From Lutraria lutraria (taxonomy: Eukaryota > Mollusca > Bivalvia > Venerida > Mactridae), in the NCBI GenBank assembly GCA_964023205.1, contig OZ026850.1:1572368-1636367 (forward strand): DNA of 64,000 bases, given 5' to 3'. Shown piece after piece: positions 54,061-64,000 of this stretch. The stretch's first letter is position 1. Every line of letters starts with the position of its first letter. Both the position numbers and the translations under genes were made by a program. The notes beneath the pieces are model-generated. The model searched no databases. It saw only the letters and a list, made by a program, of their open reading frames with translations, and was not told the origin of the DNA.

Positions 54061-54482
54061 ATAAGCATAAATTAACCTGGCGATATTATCTCCTTCAAAC
54101 TTAAGAGAAGATGACGACATGCAAATAGACACATAATGTCCTAATTGGTAGAAAATTGACGTCTAATTAGCTCAATCATCTAGGCTTAAATGCTTGTAAT
54201 TTTAGCCCCTTTATGAGTTAATTTCACCCCTGTGTCTTTATTACGCACCGCCTAGTGAGGGTGATAACAATATATGTCAGTTTCGCTTCGCTTCGTTTCG
54301 CATTTTTCTGAGGCGAAGAAAAATAAGAAATGTACGAGTGAGTATTTATTTCTAAGTGATCTCAAAACAACCTTCGTAATATTATGTCGCGTGAAACGTC
54401 AATTCTGAAATATTTTAGAAAATTAAAAAAAATCCATGTTTTCCGACCAGTCAATACACACATACATTTTCAGATTGAATGT

Positions 54483-54752
54483 ACAGAACAGAATAGAACA
54501 GAATAGAGCAGAACAGAATAGAACATAATAGAACATAATAGAGCAGAACAGAATAGAACAGAATAGAACAGAGCAGAATAGAACAGAATAGAACAGAGCA
54601 GAATAGAACAGAATAGAACAGAGCAGAATAGAACAAAATAGAATAGAACAGAACAGAACAGAACAAACAGAATAAAATAGAATAGAAGAGAAGAGAACAG
54701 AACAGAACAGAATGGAATAGAATAGAACATAATAGAACATAATAGAACAGAA
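54483..54752 (-). repeat. AGAACAGAAT minisatellite, expanded retroelement tail
   Basis: About 270 bp of AGAACAGAAT-type decamers and variants (AGAGC, AGAACATAAT). On the minus strand this is the (GTTCT/ATTCT)n tail following AATAAAGTTCTG of the retroelement end at 54756-54830. Long Phe/Cys/Ser/Leu-rich open frames on the minus strand come from the repeat. Confidence 0.9.
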
Positions 54753-54755
54753 CTT

Positions 54756-54830
54756 TATTTTAGACGAGTACATAGTACGTTGTCAGATATATATAAATAA
54801 ATTACATATATGCAAATATTAACATGGTCA
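54756..54830 (-). repeat. Retroelement 3' body preceding the minisatellite
   Basis: TTATTTTAGACGAGTACATAG and TTGTCAGATATATATAA match the 46115-46190 body, placing the AATAAA signal next to the start of the decamer array. Confidence 0.55.
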
Positions 54831-57257
54831 TCATAATATATATATAAATATTTAATTGAAAATGACACAACTAAGGTTGGTTAGAATTGGGTTAATAATA
54901 TTGAGCATAAATTAACAGCTTACAAGGGTAAAATAATGTACGAAATCGCAGGAAACAACGTAAGCTATTTCAACGGAATCTTATATTATACTGAACCGCA
55001 ATTACACCAATACATTAATTTTAATGAACTCTATTGAATACAACACGACATACTTTGTTGTTTCTGTTGTTTCCGCTACTGTTGTTTTTGTTTTATGGTG
55101 GTTATGACGATGGTGTTATTGTTGGTGGCTCTGTTGATGCTGCTGAAGTCATACATGAATAAATATATATCTATATGATTTAAAATTGTCTTAGACAAGT
55201 CGAAAGGAGAGATATTTATATTTGATGTGTTGCTTTTTAGGCAGAAAACTTTTTACTTTCATAGTTCGAGATTTCGTGGTTAGCCATGACCGGGAAGATG
55301 TGCAGGCGATACTTACCGACACGGTTATCGCGAAATCTCGGAATTGCCGAGAATTGCAGGTGGTAAGATAGGGATCTAAATAACCCGTATGTAGATCTTA
55401 CGATAGGTTAATAAGCGATTTATTGTCCGGGGGTGAGTGGTATTCACGCGAGATCAAAGAGAAACGCCGACATGTATGTTTAATAATACACCCGACACGT
55501 AGTTAAGTCGAATTTAAAGAAACGCGCTCGAATTACATGTGGAAAACGTGCATTAAAAAAATTCTGACTTACATCCGAAATATCTGCGGAACAAAAATAA
55601 CTTATGCGGCATTACTGTTGAGAAAGATATGAGGCTTTTTTTCGAAGCAAAATGTACACTCTAGTATTTTGCTTGGAAACTAATTTGCAAAAATATGAGT
55701 ATACTGCATACAATGTTCTACGATTTCTAAAAAAACCTTCTTTTATTAGTTGCAGCCTGAAGTTTGCTTGACTGTCATAATTCACGCTTAAATTAATCGC
55801 AAATCGATCATGTAATCAACGCTTATGTATCTTTATAAGAGCCAGTGGCGTCCATGTCATACGAACGATTAGGTTTTACGATTCTTGTAATGGCTTATTA
55901 GCGAACTACATAGTTAATGAACGTGTTTGTTGCTTATGAATTATGTGCAGAATATGTCAGACGATGTCTTTAAAGGGCGTTTTCTATTTCAATCCGTCCG
56001 TAATTTAGAAATAGAAAATTATATTACATGCATTTGATGTGAAATCCTGGACTTTACTGCTAAAATATTTATTCAAATCAACAAGTTATTTTACCGTAAT
56101 GTTTTTCAAACAATGCACTGGTGAAAATACGACAATATTTAGCACCTCACTTGTGATTTGACAAGTGATTTTTTGTACATAGAAATACTAGTCAATAATC
56201 ATTAAGTTTTAAAAGATGAAATAAACTGTTGCACTTCATAAGAAAGTAAATAAATACACCATAAGATATACATAATGCATTTTGTATATGTCCTCATTGC
56301 CGTAATTTAAAACACATTAGTCAATCATTATCAATTATGCTTAATGATTTCATATTTTTGCATTACTCGTATTTTCAATCTAAAATGTATTTACTGATTA
56401 AAAATCTTCATCATACGCTTTATATATATTTATATTTTAAAATGTCAGGCGTCAGAAATAAGCCAAATACATCGACGAAAGCAACAACATAGATCGTAGA
56501 AAAACAGAATATATAAAAAAGAATACACTTTCGTGAAATTCTACAATATGTAAAAACAAACACTTACAAAAAGATGCTGCCGGTGTTTTCGTATGTTTGT
56601 TTTCTTGTGAAAACGTCAATGAACAGTCGCCTTATCATTGTAATTATATATCGTAAAGTACATCTATTGTCAAGATACATTTTGCAAGCGAAGCAACTAT
56701 TTTTCAAAGCCTTTGACAGGAGATGAATGTAGATACAAATGCTCAAGTAAATGATATAAAATATTATAGAGTCTGAAAGCATTATTGAAAATCGAGTACA
56801 GAAAATGATACTACACGTATATAGAGACATTCAGAAACATTTCGAGTCAATGTAGATGTATTTCCATTGAGAAACAGGCTTCAAGCGTCTAATTCTTAAG
56901 TCAATTTGGAATTTTTAAGTACAAGTACGTTATACACATTTTGCGTAAACATTTGTTTATTCTCTACAATAAATTTTCTTACCAGTGAAGTTAGTCCCTC
57001 GTCCTTCGCTTATTTCACACTTAAACGTTTCTGATTACAACAAAATCTGCGAATTCAATCCGTTTATCTCGACTATTCAATGTTCGCAGATAAAACGTGA
57101 ACTATACGATTCGCGGAAAACAAATTCTGCCGTTTTTTGATAAAATTTACTGATTATGAAGTTGGTTCTTAAAGCTCAACCCGAGGGTTCTAATCAAACT
57201 GATATCAAACTATCTTTCTTGTCTTTATCTTATTTCAAAATTTACTCAGAGAGTTTT

Positions 57258-57394
57258 CAGGAAATTCCAACAAGCCCCGCCTACTTTTAGTACGAGCCAA
57301 TCACGCGGCAAGTGAAAGCCTGCTGTGAACGAAAGTGAGACTAACTCACGCGATTGGAAAACGAAGCCCCGCCCACTTGAGATAGAATTTCCTG
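57258..57394. promoter_or_regulatory. Promoter-like GC-box / CCAAT module with inverted symmetry
   Basis: CAGGAAATTC (57258) and GAATTTCCTG (57385) are perfect inverted ends. Inside are AGCCCCGCC (57273) and AGCCCCGCCC (57365), Sp1-type GC boxes, and CCAATCACGCG (57297) opposed by CGCGATTGG (57349), an inverted CCAAT pair. The patch is clearly GC-richer than its surroundings. It could be a CpG-type promoter or distal element; no coding exon was recognised beside it. Confidence 0.45.
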
Positions 57395-58014
57395 GCAAGT
57401 CACGGATGCTCATTGTTTATTTAGCAAATGGTTCGGGAATGTTTTTGTAAATAAATACAAGAAATTCTATCTGAAAAGTAAATTGTGTGGCCAAACAATT
57501 GTGGATCTTAACGAGCAATTAAACAATGAAACTGTATTTAATTGGCATCTAAAGAAAGTTCAGGAATCTCTCTTACTCTGGCTGACACTAGAATCCGCTA
57601 CATCTTGTAAAAAAATAATTTCGACAAAAACGTAACCATTCCTAAAGTAACCTTAGTGCATGGATATTAAATAATACTGTTCTTTGACAAACATGAAAAT
57701 ACTGTCTTTAGACTTAATCTACATGTATTATGATCTGGACTATAAGATTACAAGATTATTATTCTAGTGATCAAACACTTTTCGCTCAGACTTTTAAGCT
57801 GGGAGATGATGATCATTTTTAAATATAAATCATAATTCTGACGAAAGTTAGCTGTTAGCTCAGACTTCAGTCACTATAGAAACATCTTTCTTTACAATAA
57901 ATCCTTAAAAGTAATGATTTCAAAGAAGTTCACGGTGACAAGAGAGGCTTGATTAATTTTATCATGAAAGGTTGAAAGAAACTACAAAAAAACCATTTGA
58001 TTGGTTAATTTATT

Positions 58015-58275
58015 TATTTGGGTTAAACACCTTTTTTTCAACAATTTTCAGTTTTATACGGCGGTCGATTCACCTAACCAGTTTTCCTGGATTATATTCT
58101 AACCAATACTAATTTACCCTTCCACATGGAACCGACAGCCTCTCCAGAAGTGGAGGAAAGTCGACATAATTGTCAAATTTTCATGGAAGGGTATAACCTG
58201 CAGCGGCCGGGAATCAAACACAGGTCGCCATGTTACAAACCACGCACACTGACCACTGGACCACGGCTGCGGCCT
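58015..58275 (-). mobile_element. tRNA-derived SINE, minus strand
   Basis: On the minus strand CCGTGGTCCAGTGGTCAGTG (A-box region) and TGTTTGATTCCCGG (B box) give a tRNA-like head, with a body that ends in an AT-rich stretch near 58015. The plus-strand open frame across it is incidental. Confidence 0.75.
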
Positions 58276-59730
58276 AAAAAACTTTTTTTTCATGAAGGGA
58301 AAGCGTTTTGCGGCTTTTCTTGGTGATAAAATAACTTGATGACGTCAAAGTTAGCCCAAATGTTGTAAGTATTTACGGAAACAGAAAAATGATGACTTAT
58401 TTTGAATGATTAACTAACTACATGTGTAATGTGTTTAATAGCAGACACTAAGACGGGTAGAAGCTAATAGAGGCTATTTCACTTTCTTCGTGTTTTAGGT
58501 GATTTTCTTTGTTAAACAAAAATTAATTTGAATTTATTGGAGAGCAAATTCGTTGTTATTTTAAGTCGTGAGTTAATAATAGACAGGGACCGGAAGTCAG
58601 ACCCCTCGCTATGTAAAATCCTAAGATATTTCTTCATCTGACACTCTCCGGTCAGTTGCGACCTTCCAAACCGTCCTAAGAATAATAAATCATACGATTT
58701 GGAAGTTTATACTAAATACAGTGCAGTCTTTCTATACAAATTTTTCAGGTATTGAGATAGTCGCCGATTGATTATTAAGATGAACTAAAGAAATCGGTCC
58801 GAAAATAAGACATAATAATTATAAATATTTTGGTTTTCGTCTTTTTTGTTTGGGATTCAATGGCACAACAGTCGGGAGTAGTAGAGAATACATGGTTGGT
58901 GCCGGAGATGGAGAAGGTTTATCCGGTGAGTGAGAAAGCGTATCTTGGCGAGCTTTAGCTTTAATAATGGAATGGTCGCTCCGTCAGGTTTACTGTTTTG
59001 TAAGTTAAACACAAATTTTTTTTAATGTTGTTAATGGACGTGAATAAACGGAATATTAACTTATCGTAAACAAAGAAAAAAGGACTTGTGACATTTTGTC
59101 TCAAATCAAAGATTGGCAGGAGCTCAAAGCTTTTCCTATCAGTTAAAAACCTTAGATACATTTCTATTCAAATATCAAAAAACAATTCAAAGGACGAATT
59201 TGTTAGTAGCACTGTGACGTTGGTCAAAATGACTACATTGTATATTATACCATACTTATAGAAGAATAACATTATACATTTTTTGTGTATATGACTAATT
59301 CGTATGAATGCGTATCCTTAAAAGTGATCGTATGTGCATGCGTGCCACTAATGAAAGAAATCGCTAAACAATAAGTTTAATTTAATTTATTTTGCTGTGG
59401 CATTTAAGGCCTCCATCCTACACACAAAATAGCCAACATACAATACATAAAAAGAACTAAATTTTGGCGCCATTTTGAGATCAGCTCAGTTCTATTCTGT
59501 TCTGTTCTGTTTCACGAGTTTACTGCACGGAGTTACCAGAGGCGAGGAGTTTCAATTAAGTATTACTTCCAAAGAATTTGTACGTCAAAATTGAACCCTA
59601 GGGAGTCAGAATTGCAGCCATGCATTTCTACCCTCGCAGTTTGTCCATTAAATATGTCTTCATGGTGTTCGGAAATTTGTTTCAAGCGTTTTTATTACAA
59701 CTACCAGTGATTTTCTGGGTATCCCCCGGA

Positions 59731-59778
59731 CGCCATATTGTTATGACGTAGCGCGTGCTGTTACGTCACAATATGGCG
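59731..59778. promoter_or_regulatory. YY1/CRE palindrome
   Basis: CGCCATATTG at 59731 mirrors CAATATGGCG ending at 59778, and ATGACGTA mirrors TACGTCA inside; the arms differ by 3 extra bases. AATATGGCG is YY1-like and TACGTCA is a CRE half. It could form a cruciform or be a bidirectional promoter element. Confidence 0.4.
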
Positions 59779-60889
59779 GCTATCTAATTAATTTGAACTA
59801 ACCGTGAATAAAATTAATTGTTAGCCAAATTTTCGATGTAAACTGTGACTTGGCACGGTGAAGTTTTATTGCCATTCCGAGAATTCCGTCAGAAATATTT
59901 GAGACGCCTGATCGCGAGAGTTCCTTGTGTTTAGAAAATGCAGTTGAGATATAGCGTGGTACATGTAATTTCATTCATTCATTATTTTATCGGATTTAAC
60001 GCCATTTTCAACATTATTTCAGACTACCAAGCTACCCCACATAATTCAGAGGTGGAGATGAAAAAAATATCTTCACGGAAATAGCCGATCAAGTTACGGA
60101 AAAAATCGAAAAATTTCCGGAGTTTGGCGGAAAATAACGAATTCAACCGAAACAAAAGACCACCTAAGTATTAAATCTAAAACGCGTGTCATCAGTCACT
60201 TGAAAATGCATTTGTCTTAACACGTTCCCCTCTTAACAAAATCGCTTTATCTTCCAGAATCCCAAACAAATTGTCGAGCTAAAAGTAAACAATCTAGAAG
60301 CTAGAACGTGTCCAAAAAATCTATTTGAGTTTTGCTCAATATTTTCACCAAATATATTCTTCACAAAAAAAGTGGCGGTGAACCGAAGTAAAATAACGTG
60401 GACTCTATTTTTTTCAAATCCTTAATAGTTAGTACCGAACAGATGCTAAATACATAACATGACATATTCATAATTAATACATAACATTTTTTTAAAAATT
60501 CAACCCTAAAATCTTGACGTTTTTTTTTTAATTAAAATATTGATGGTGTTCAAAAAATGTTTTAAATTGAAGCGTCACTATACATGTAGTTATAGTAGCC
60601 TCGCATGATTTTAAATTGCAATGCTGAAATAAGTAATTAAGTGACGTCATGGGACAAACGCCTTATTAAACGCCTTTCGCTACCAGACACATAGTACCTA
60701 CATTGCGCTCTGTATTGCCAGGAAATTTCAAAGAACTGCAAGATTATTTAACAAGTTCCCAAACGGACATACCCGTCATGTAGACAAATACTAGTATACG
60801 GAGATTTGTGAAGGCGGGTATGTCCGTCTCATTGGCAGCGAGAGGGTTAAAAGGCTTGTATATTAATTGACACGATTTCTTGTTACTGG

Positions 60890-61292
60890 GATCAATCCGA
60901 CATCGTAACTACTCGGGCATTTCCGGACGTTCCCGTCACTGAGAAATAACAATCGGAACTCCTCGGCGATTGTCATAAGAAAGTCCCTCGGACATAATAG
61001 GCAGGTCGCCATTTTGTTGTTGTTGTTCACGGGCTACTTTCCATCATGGCTGACCCTGTGAGTCCAACGATGGAAACAACCTGTTTCTATTTCAATGGAA
61101 ACTTGATGCCCATTTTATCAATCGCAAACCTTAAACACGTTTAAAAGTCTGAAATTCTGAGAAAACGAGTACCTAATATTGAAAAAGTAGTGCCCGGAAA
61201 CCCAATAACCAAAATTTGTAACCGTACACTTAGTTACGGAAATGCCCGAGTAATAACGATTGTAAGAATAGGCCGAGGGGTTCCGATTGATC
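60890..61292. repeat. About 400-bp foldback with 16-bp perfect arms
   Basis: TACTCGGGCATTTCCG (60910-60925) is repeated inverted at 61237-61252, and GATCAATC (60890-60897) is inverted at 61285-61292. Between the two pairs the arms also share related blocks (AATCGGAACTCCTCGG against the reverse of CCGAGGGGTTCCGATT). The loop holds GTCGCCATTTTG and an ATGG in good context at 61046. Confidence 0.65.
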
Positions 61293-61654
61293 TCATTCGC
61301 AAACAAATGACAACTCACGAGATTCACGAAGCGGATGAAGAACGAATCTTCATTTGAATTAGTTCAAAGACACAAGTGCGTCTACAACGCAAGAATTCGA
61401 ACGTCAGACAAACAAACTGATTGGGTGGGCTTACATAATTTCTGTAAACAAGATTGTAGACTTTTCTTATATTCATAATTTCGTTTCGATAAACTATTTA
61501 ATTTTTTTCCTGAAAGGATCTATTTTGGATAATTTCGTGTTTTTTTAAACTAGTAATTCCATTGGAAGAAAATGAAAACCTTCTCTAACTGTTTAGTGTA
61601 ACAAATTAGAATATTTTCTTTCGGCGCAAAAGGCGAATTGTATCCAAAAAAAAA

Positions 61655-62010
61655 ACGGAATGGACATTGTAACGGAATATTCCTTTGAATGGAATTGGTC
61701 TAATGACTAAAACACGTTTGAACGGAATGAACTTTATAACGGAATGTACCCTGTGGGAAAATGGGCACGCGGACCAAATAATACCTTTATGACATATATA
61801 ATGTATTAATGAACGGAATGGAATTAATAACAGAAATGATATCCGATTGTCACTTAAATACGGAATACCCCTGAAGGCTGAATACGCACATCTACAAAAT
61901 GTGATAAGATAACGGAATTCACTAAATAACGGATTGCACTAATTTGACGGAACGAACAAAATAACGAAATGGACTAAATGACGGTATACATGCACTAAAT
62001 TACGGAGTGC
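61655..62010 (+). repeat. Degenerate ACGGAATG-type tandem repeat
   Basis: At least twelve occurrences of AACGGAATG, ACGGAATA, TGACGGAAC or TTACGGAGTG at roughly 20-40 bp intervals, often with an ACTAAAT-type linker. An old, eroded minisatellite. Confidence 0.65.
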
Positions 62011-62415
62011 AAAGATTAAAGAGAAGTTGTACCAGTTTCAGGGCGACAAGTGGTTGTATATACAGACAGCCGGCATTTAACCCAAACAATGTCATGCTTT
62101 AACTATATAAGAATAAATTAAGATGGTAATCTCCTTAGATCTATTACGATTAGGGACCGAGAAGAAAAACGGTGCACATGTTAAACGAATTTCATATATT
62201 TTTTTTTCAAATATATTCGGATGAGATATATATCACAGACCTCTGTTGCACCTTCATTTCGTCGATTAAAATCTTAAGATCTTAGCAAAGTAGAATCTAA
62301 GAGCTACTTGAAAAAAATGAAATGTTTGGAAATCAGGCGCGTATCATGTGTTAGAGGATGATGTATGCGTCATGCCTCTGTTAACAAGACTACGAAACAT
62401 TCGTCTATGGTAAAA

Positions 62416-62590
62416 TACAGTACAACCTCTCCAGAGCGACCCTCTCTTGAGCAATACACTCCCTTCAACAACAGCATGCTTTTTCCCCATTGCAAGATTT
62501 AACTACTAGTATTAATTTAACCTCTCTAGAGCAACAACCTCTCAACAACACATAATTTTGCTACCCACAAGGAGAGAGGTTGCACTATAC
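62416..62590 (+). repeat. Family B inverted-repeat element
   Basis: TACAGTACAACCTCTCCAGAG to GAGAGGTTGCACTATA with internal AACCTCTCTAGAGCAACAAC. Same orientation as 3653 and 9052. Confidence 0.85.
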
Positions 62591-63029
62591 TTGCATAGAA
62601 ATTGCTTTTGATTAACATTGAAAAAATGAGATGAAAATGCTTGATTACGAGTATTAAAGCGAAATAGTACTTATTTTAATGTTAATTTATTTACTTGATA
62701 ATATTGTACAACGAACACAATGTGTTACTCAATTTAAATGATTTACAAAGATAATTAAGGGATATAATAAAATTATGTGAAAAATGAATAAAAATACTTT
62801 TTATTTACTGCAAATACGAATCATTCTGAATTAAAGATAGTAACCTCAAATATTATTTCTGTGATTCAGATATTTTTTTCTAATATACAGTAACCGCAAG
62901 AAATTCGGTCTTACAAAATCTGTGGCTTATGTCAGATATCCCGGCGAGTCGGAACATGAACGGGCATGACGGCAGAAACTCGCACCTAACTCCGCGCATG
63001 CGTATTAAACCACGTCGTTTATTATACGG

Positions 63030-63088
63030 CTTATCTGTCTTATCTACCCAATCATTTTATCTTTTCTATCGGCTTCGGAGGCTGATAA
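63030..63088. promoter_or_regulatory. Cluster of four GATA sites
   Basis: CTTATCT at 63030-63036 and 63039-63045, TTATCT at 63057-63062, and TGATAA at 63083-63088. Two full 7-bp sites lie only 9 bp apart. This is about 18 kb upstream of gene B, so it would be a distal element; function is inference. Confidence 0.35.
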
Positions 63089-63617
63089 AAACTGATCCGA
63101 GCGATAAAATCACTCAAAAGCTCTCTCGGGGCTCGCAGCTGGTCCAATTATTTGGTTTTATGAACAAGTTGTGTCATTGTGCACAACGGGGTGTCACAAG
63201 TTTACGAAATCATATTTCAAACGAACTCTTTTGACTTGACAATATTTTATTATATATATTTTTTTCATTAGCGTACTTTGTTTACACATTTTCAAAGGAT
63301 AATTAATTACTTCCTTAGTCTTTGAATATGTTTTCAGTGCCAAAAAAAAGAAACCAGTATGCGACGAAAGGCACGTGGTTCCAGAAATCTCGGGTTGGAA
63401 TTTTGATATACTTTATGTATTGCCTGATTTCAACCCAAGAATGTGTACGTCATTAAACACAGGTTTATGAGGCTTGCCACGTGACACATTGGACATGTTT
63501 CTGTCCCAGATACCACGGTTTCGAGCATGACTGGAAGTGGAGTTCTCCAGTCTGCGGCAAGGAAAATAAATATTGAAAACTGGTCATGAAATAATTATCT
63601 GTTTTTAACTGTCCATC

Positions 63618-63868
63618 AAGAGGTAGAAAAGATACAGGAGTACCAGGTATTTATATCCCACACGTATTTCGAATAGTTTTTCCTGGTTCTTTTATCGTAC
63701 CCGACACACACCTCACCCGTTTTCCTGTGAATTATTTGTTCTAAACACAGCTGTAGGCTCGGTAGCTAGGATGGGGGACACTGAAAAACGTCCCTTGAGC
63801 CAAAAATCGAACCCACAACCTTTCGATTACTTGTAGTAGTCCGGCGTATTACCATCAGCCTAGTCTGA
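63618..63868 (-). mobile_element. SINE copy, minus strand
   Basis: On the minus strand GGTTGTGGGTTCGATTTTTG is the B box, GATAAAAGAACCAGGAAAAAC and ACTATTCGAAATACG form the body, and TACTCCTGTATCTTTTC the 3' part. Same family as 20307. Confidence 0.75.
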
Positions 63869-64000
63869 AAATATAAACAAACAAAAGTTTGCCAGGTCAC
63901 AAAATACGACCGTCAAAATTTATTTTTCAAAGCGTCAAGGGGCATAACTCAGAAGTGTCTGGGCCGATTGGGCTGGTTATCGAACTTGACCGAGATCTCA

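Larger units (their letters stand above)
45113..64000. other. Region upstream of gene B, no recognised gene
   Basis: About 19 kb with no protein-coding exon I can support. The first few hundred bases should include the gene B 5' UTR and promoter. Listed separately are SINEs at 49.2, 58.0 and 63.6 kb, retroelement tails at 46.1 and 53.9-54.8 kb, a promoter-like GC-box module at 57.3 kb, foldbacks at 59.7 and 60.9 kb, a degenerate repeat at 61.7 kb, family B at 62.4 kb and GATA sites at 63.0 kb. A poly-G run sits at about 47323-47341. The stretches 46.2-48.9, 49.5-53.8, 54.9-57.2 and 58.3-59.4 kb are AT-rich with nothing specific visible. Confidence 0.65.

Noticed and set aside
54423..54773. 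Long Phe/Cys/Ser/Leu-rich open frames on the minus strand
   Set aside because: They translate the AGAACAGAAT minisatellite in different frames; the apparent membrane-protein look comes from the repeat.
62929..63234. 101-residue open frame on the plus strand
   Set aside because: No recognisable domain, no splice or promoter context, and the GATA-motif cluster lies within it; a chance frame is more likely. A homology search with a good hit would change this.

Overview
The window is AT-rich, intron-bearing eukaryotic DNA from an invertebrate genome assembly. The proteins and the repeats (tRNA-derived SINEs plus many short inverted-repeat elements) suggest a lophotrochozoan, most likely a mollusc; that taxonomic call is inference. 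It contains two protein-coding genes that I can support. Both are GATA-type zinc-finger transcription factors of the GATA4/5/6 class, facing each other tail to tail. Everything else is intron or intergenic DNA. One run of 200 N marks an assembly gap.

Gene A (+ strand, 5560-13513) has an N-finger exon, an inter-finger exon, a C-finger exon, a basic-tail exon and a terminal exon. Its first coding exon was not found, so it is 5'-incomplete here. Gene B (- strand, 45112-39999) is complete: an activation-domain exon with the start codon, then the same five exons. Intron phases match exactly between the genes. The two stop codons are about 26.5 kb apart.

The most interesting feature is an extra in-frame exon between the two zinc-finger exons in both genes (37 codons at 6240-6350, 32 codons at 42091-42186). 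Both exons are flanked by AG and GT, keep phase 0 on both sides, and encode related peptides with a PY...PW...FI pattern. The peptide also resembles the YPxYM...PW segment just before the N-finger in gene B. Including it would lengthen the normal 29-residue inter-finger linker to 66 or 62 residues, so it is best read as a conserved, probably alternatively spliced cassette exon. Gene B also carries one extra linker residue just after its N-finger.

The non-coding DNA holds clusters of WGATAR motifs near and inside the genes (4.8 kb, 7.9 kb, 21.2 kb, 28.1 kb, 45.3 kb, 63.0 kb), consistent with auto- or cross-regulation. It also holds an unusual number of TCACGTGA and TGACGTCA palindromes, including two tandem arrays at 16.4 and 35.0 kb. 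Repeats are abundant: two families of about 170-180 bp inverted-repeat elements, seven tRNA-like SINE copies, retroelement 3' ends with (GTTCT)n tails, and several minisatellites, some of which grew from a part of one of these elements.
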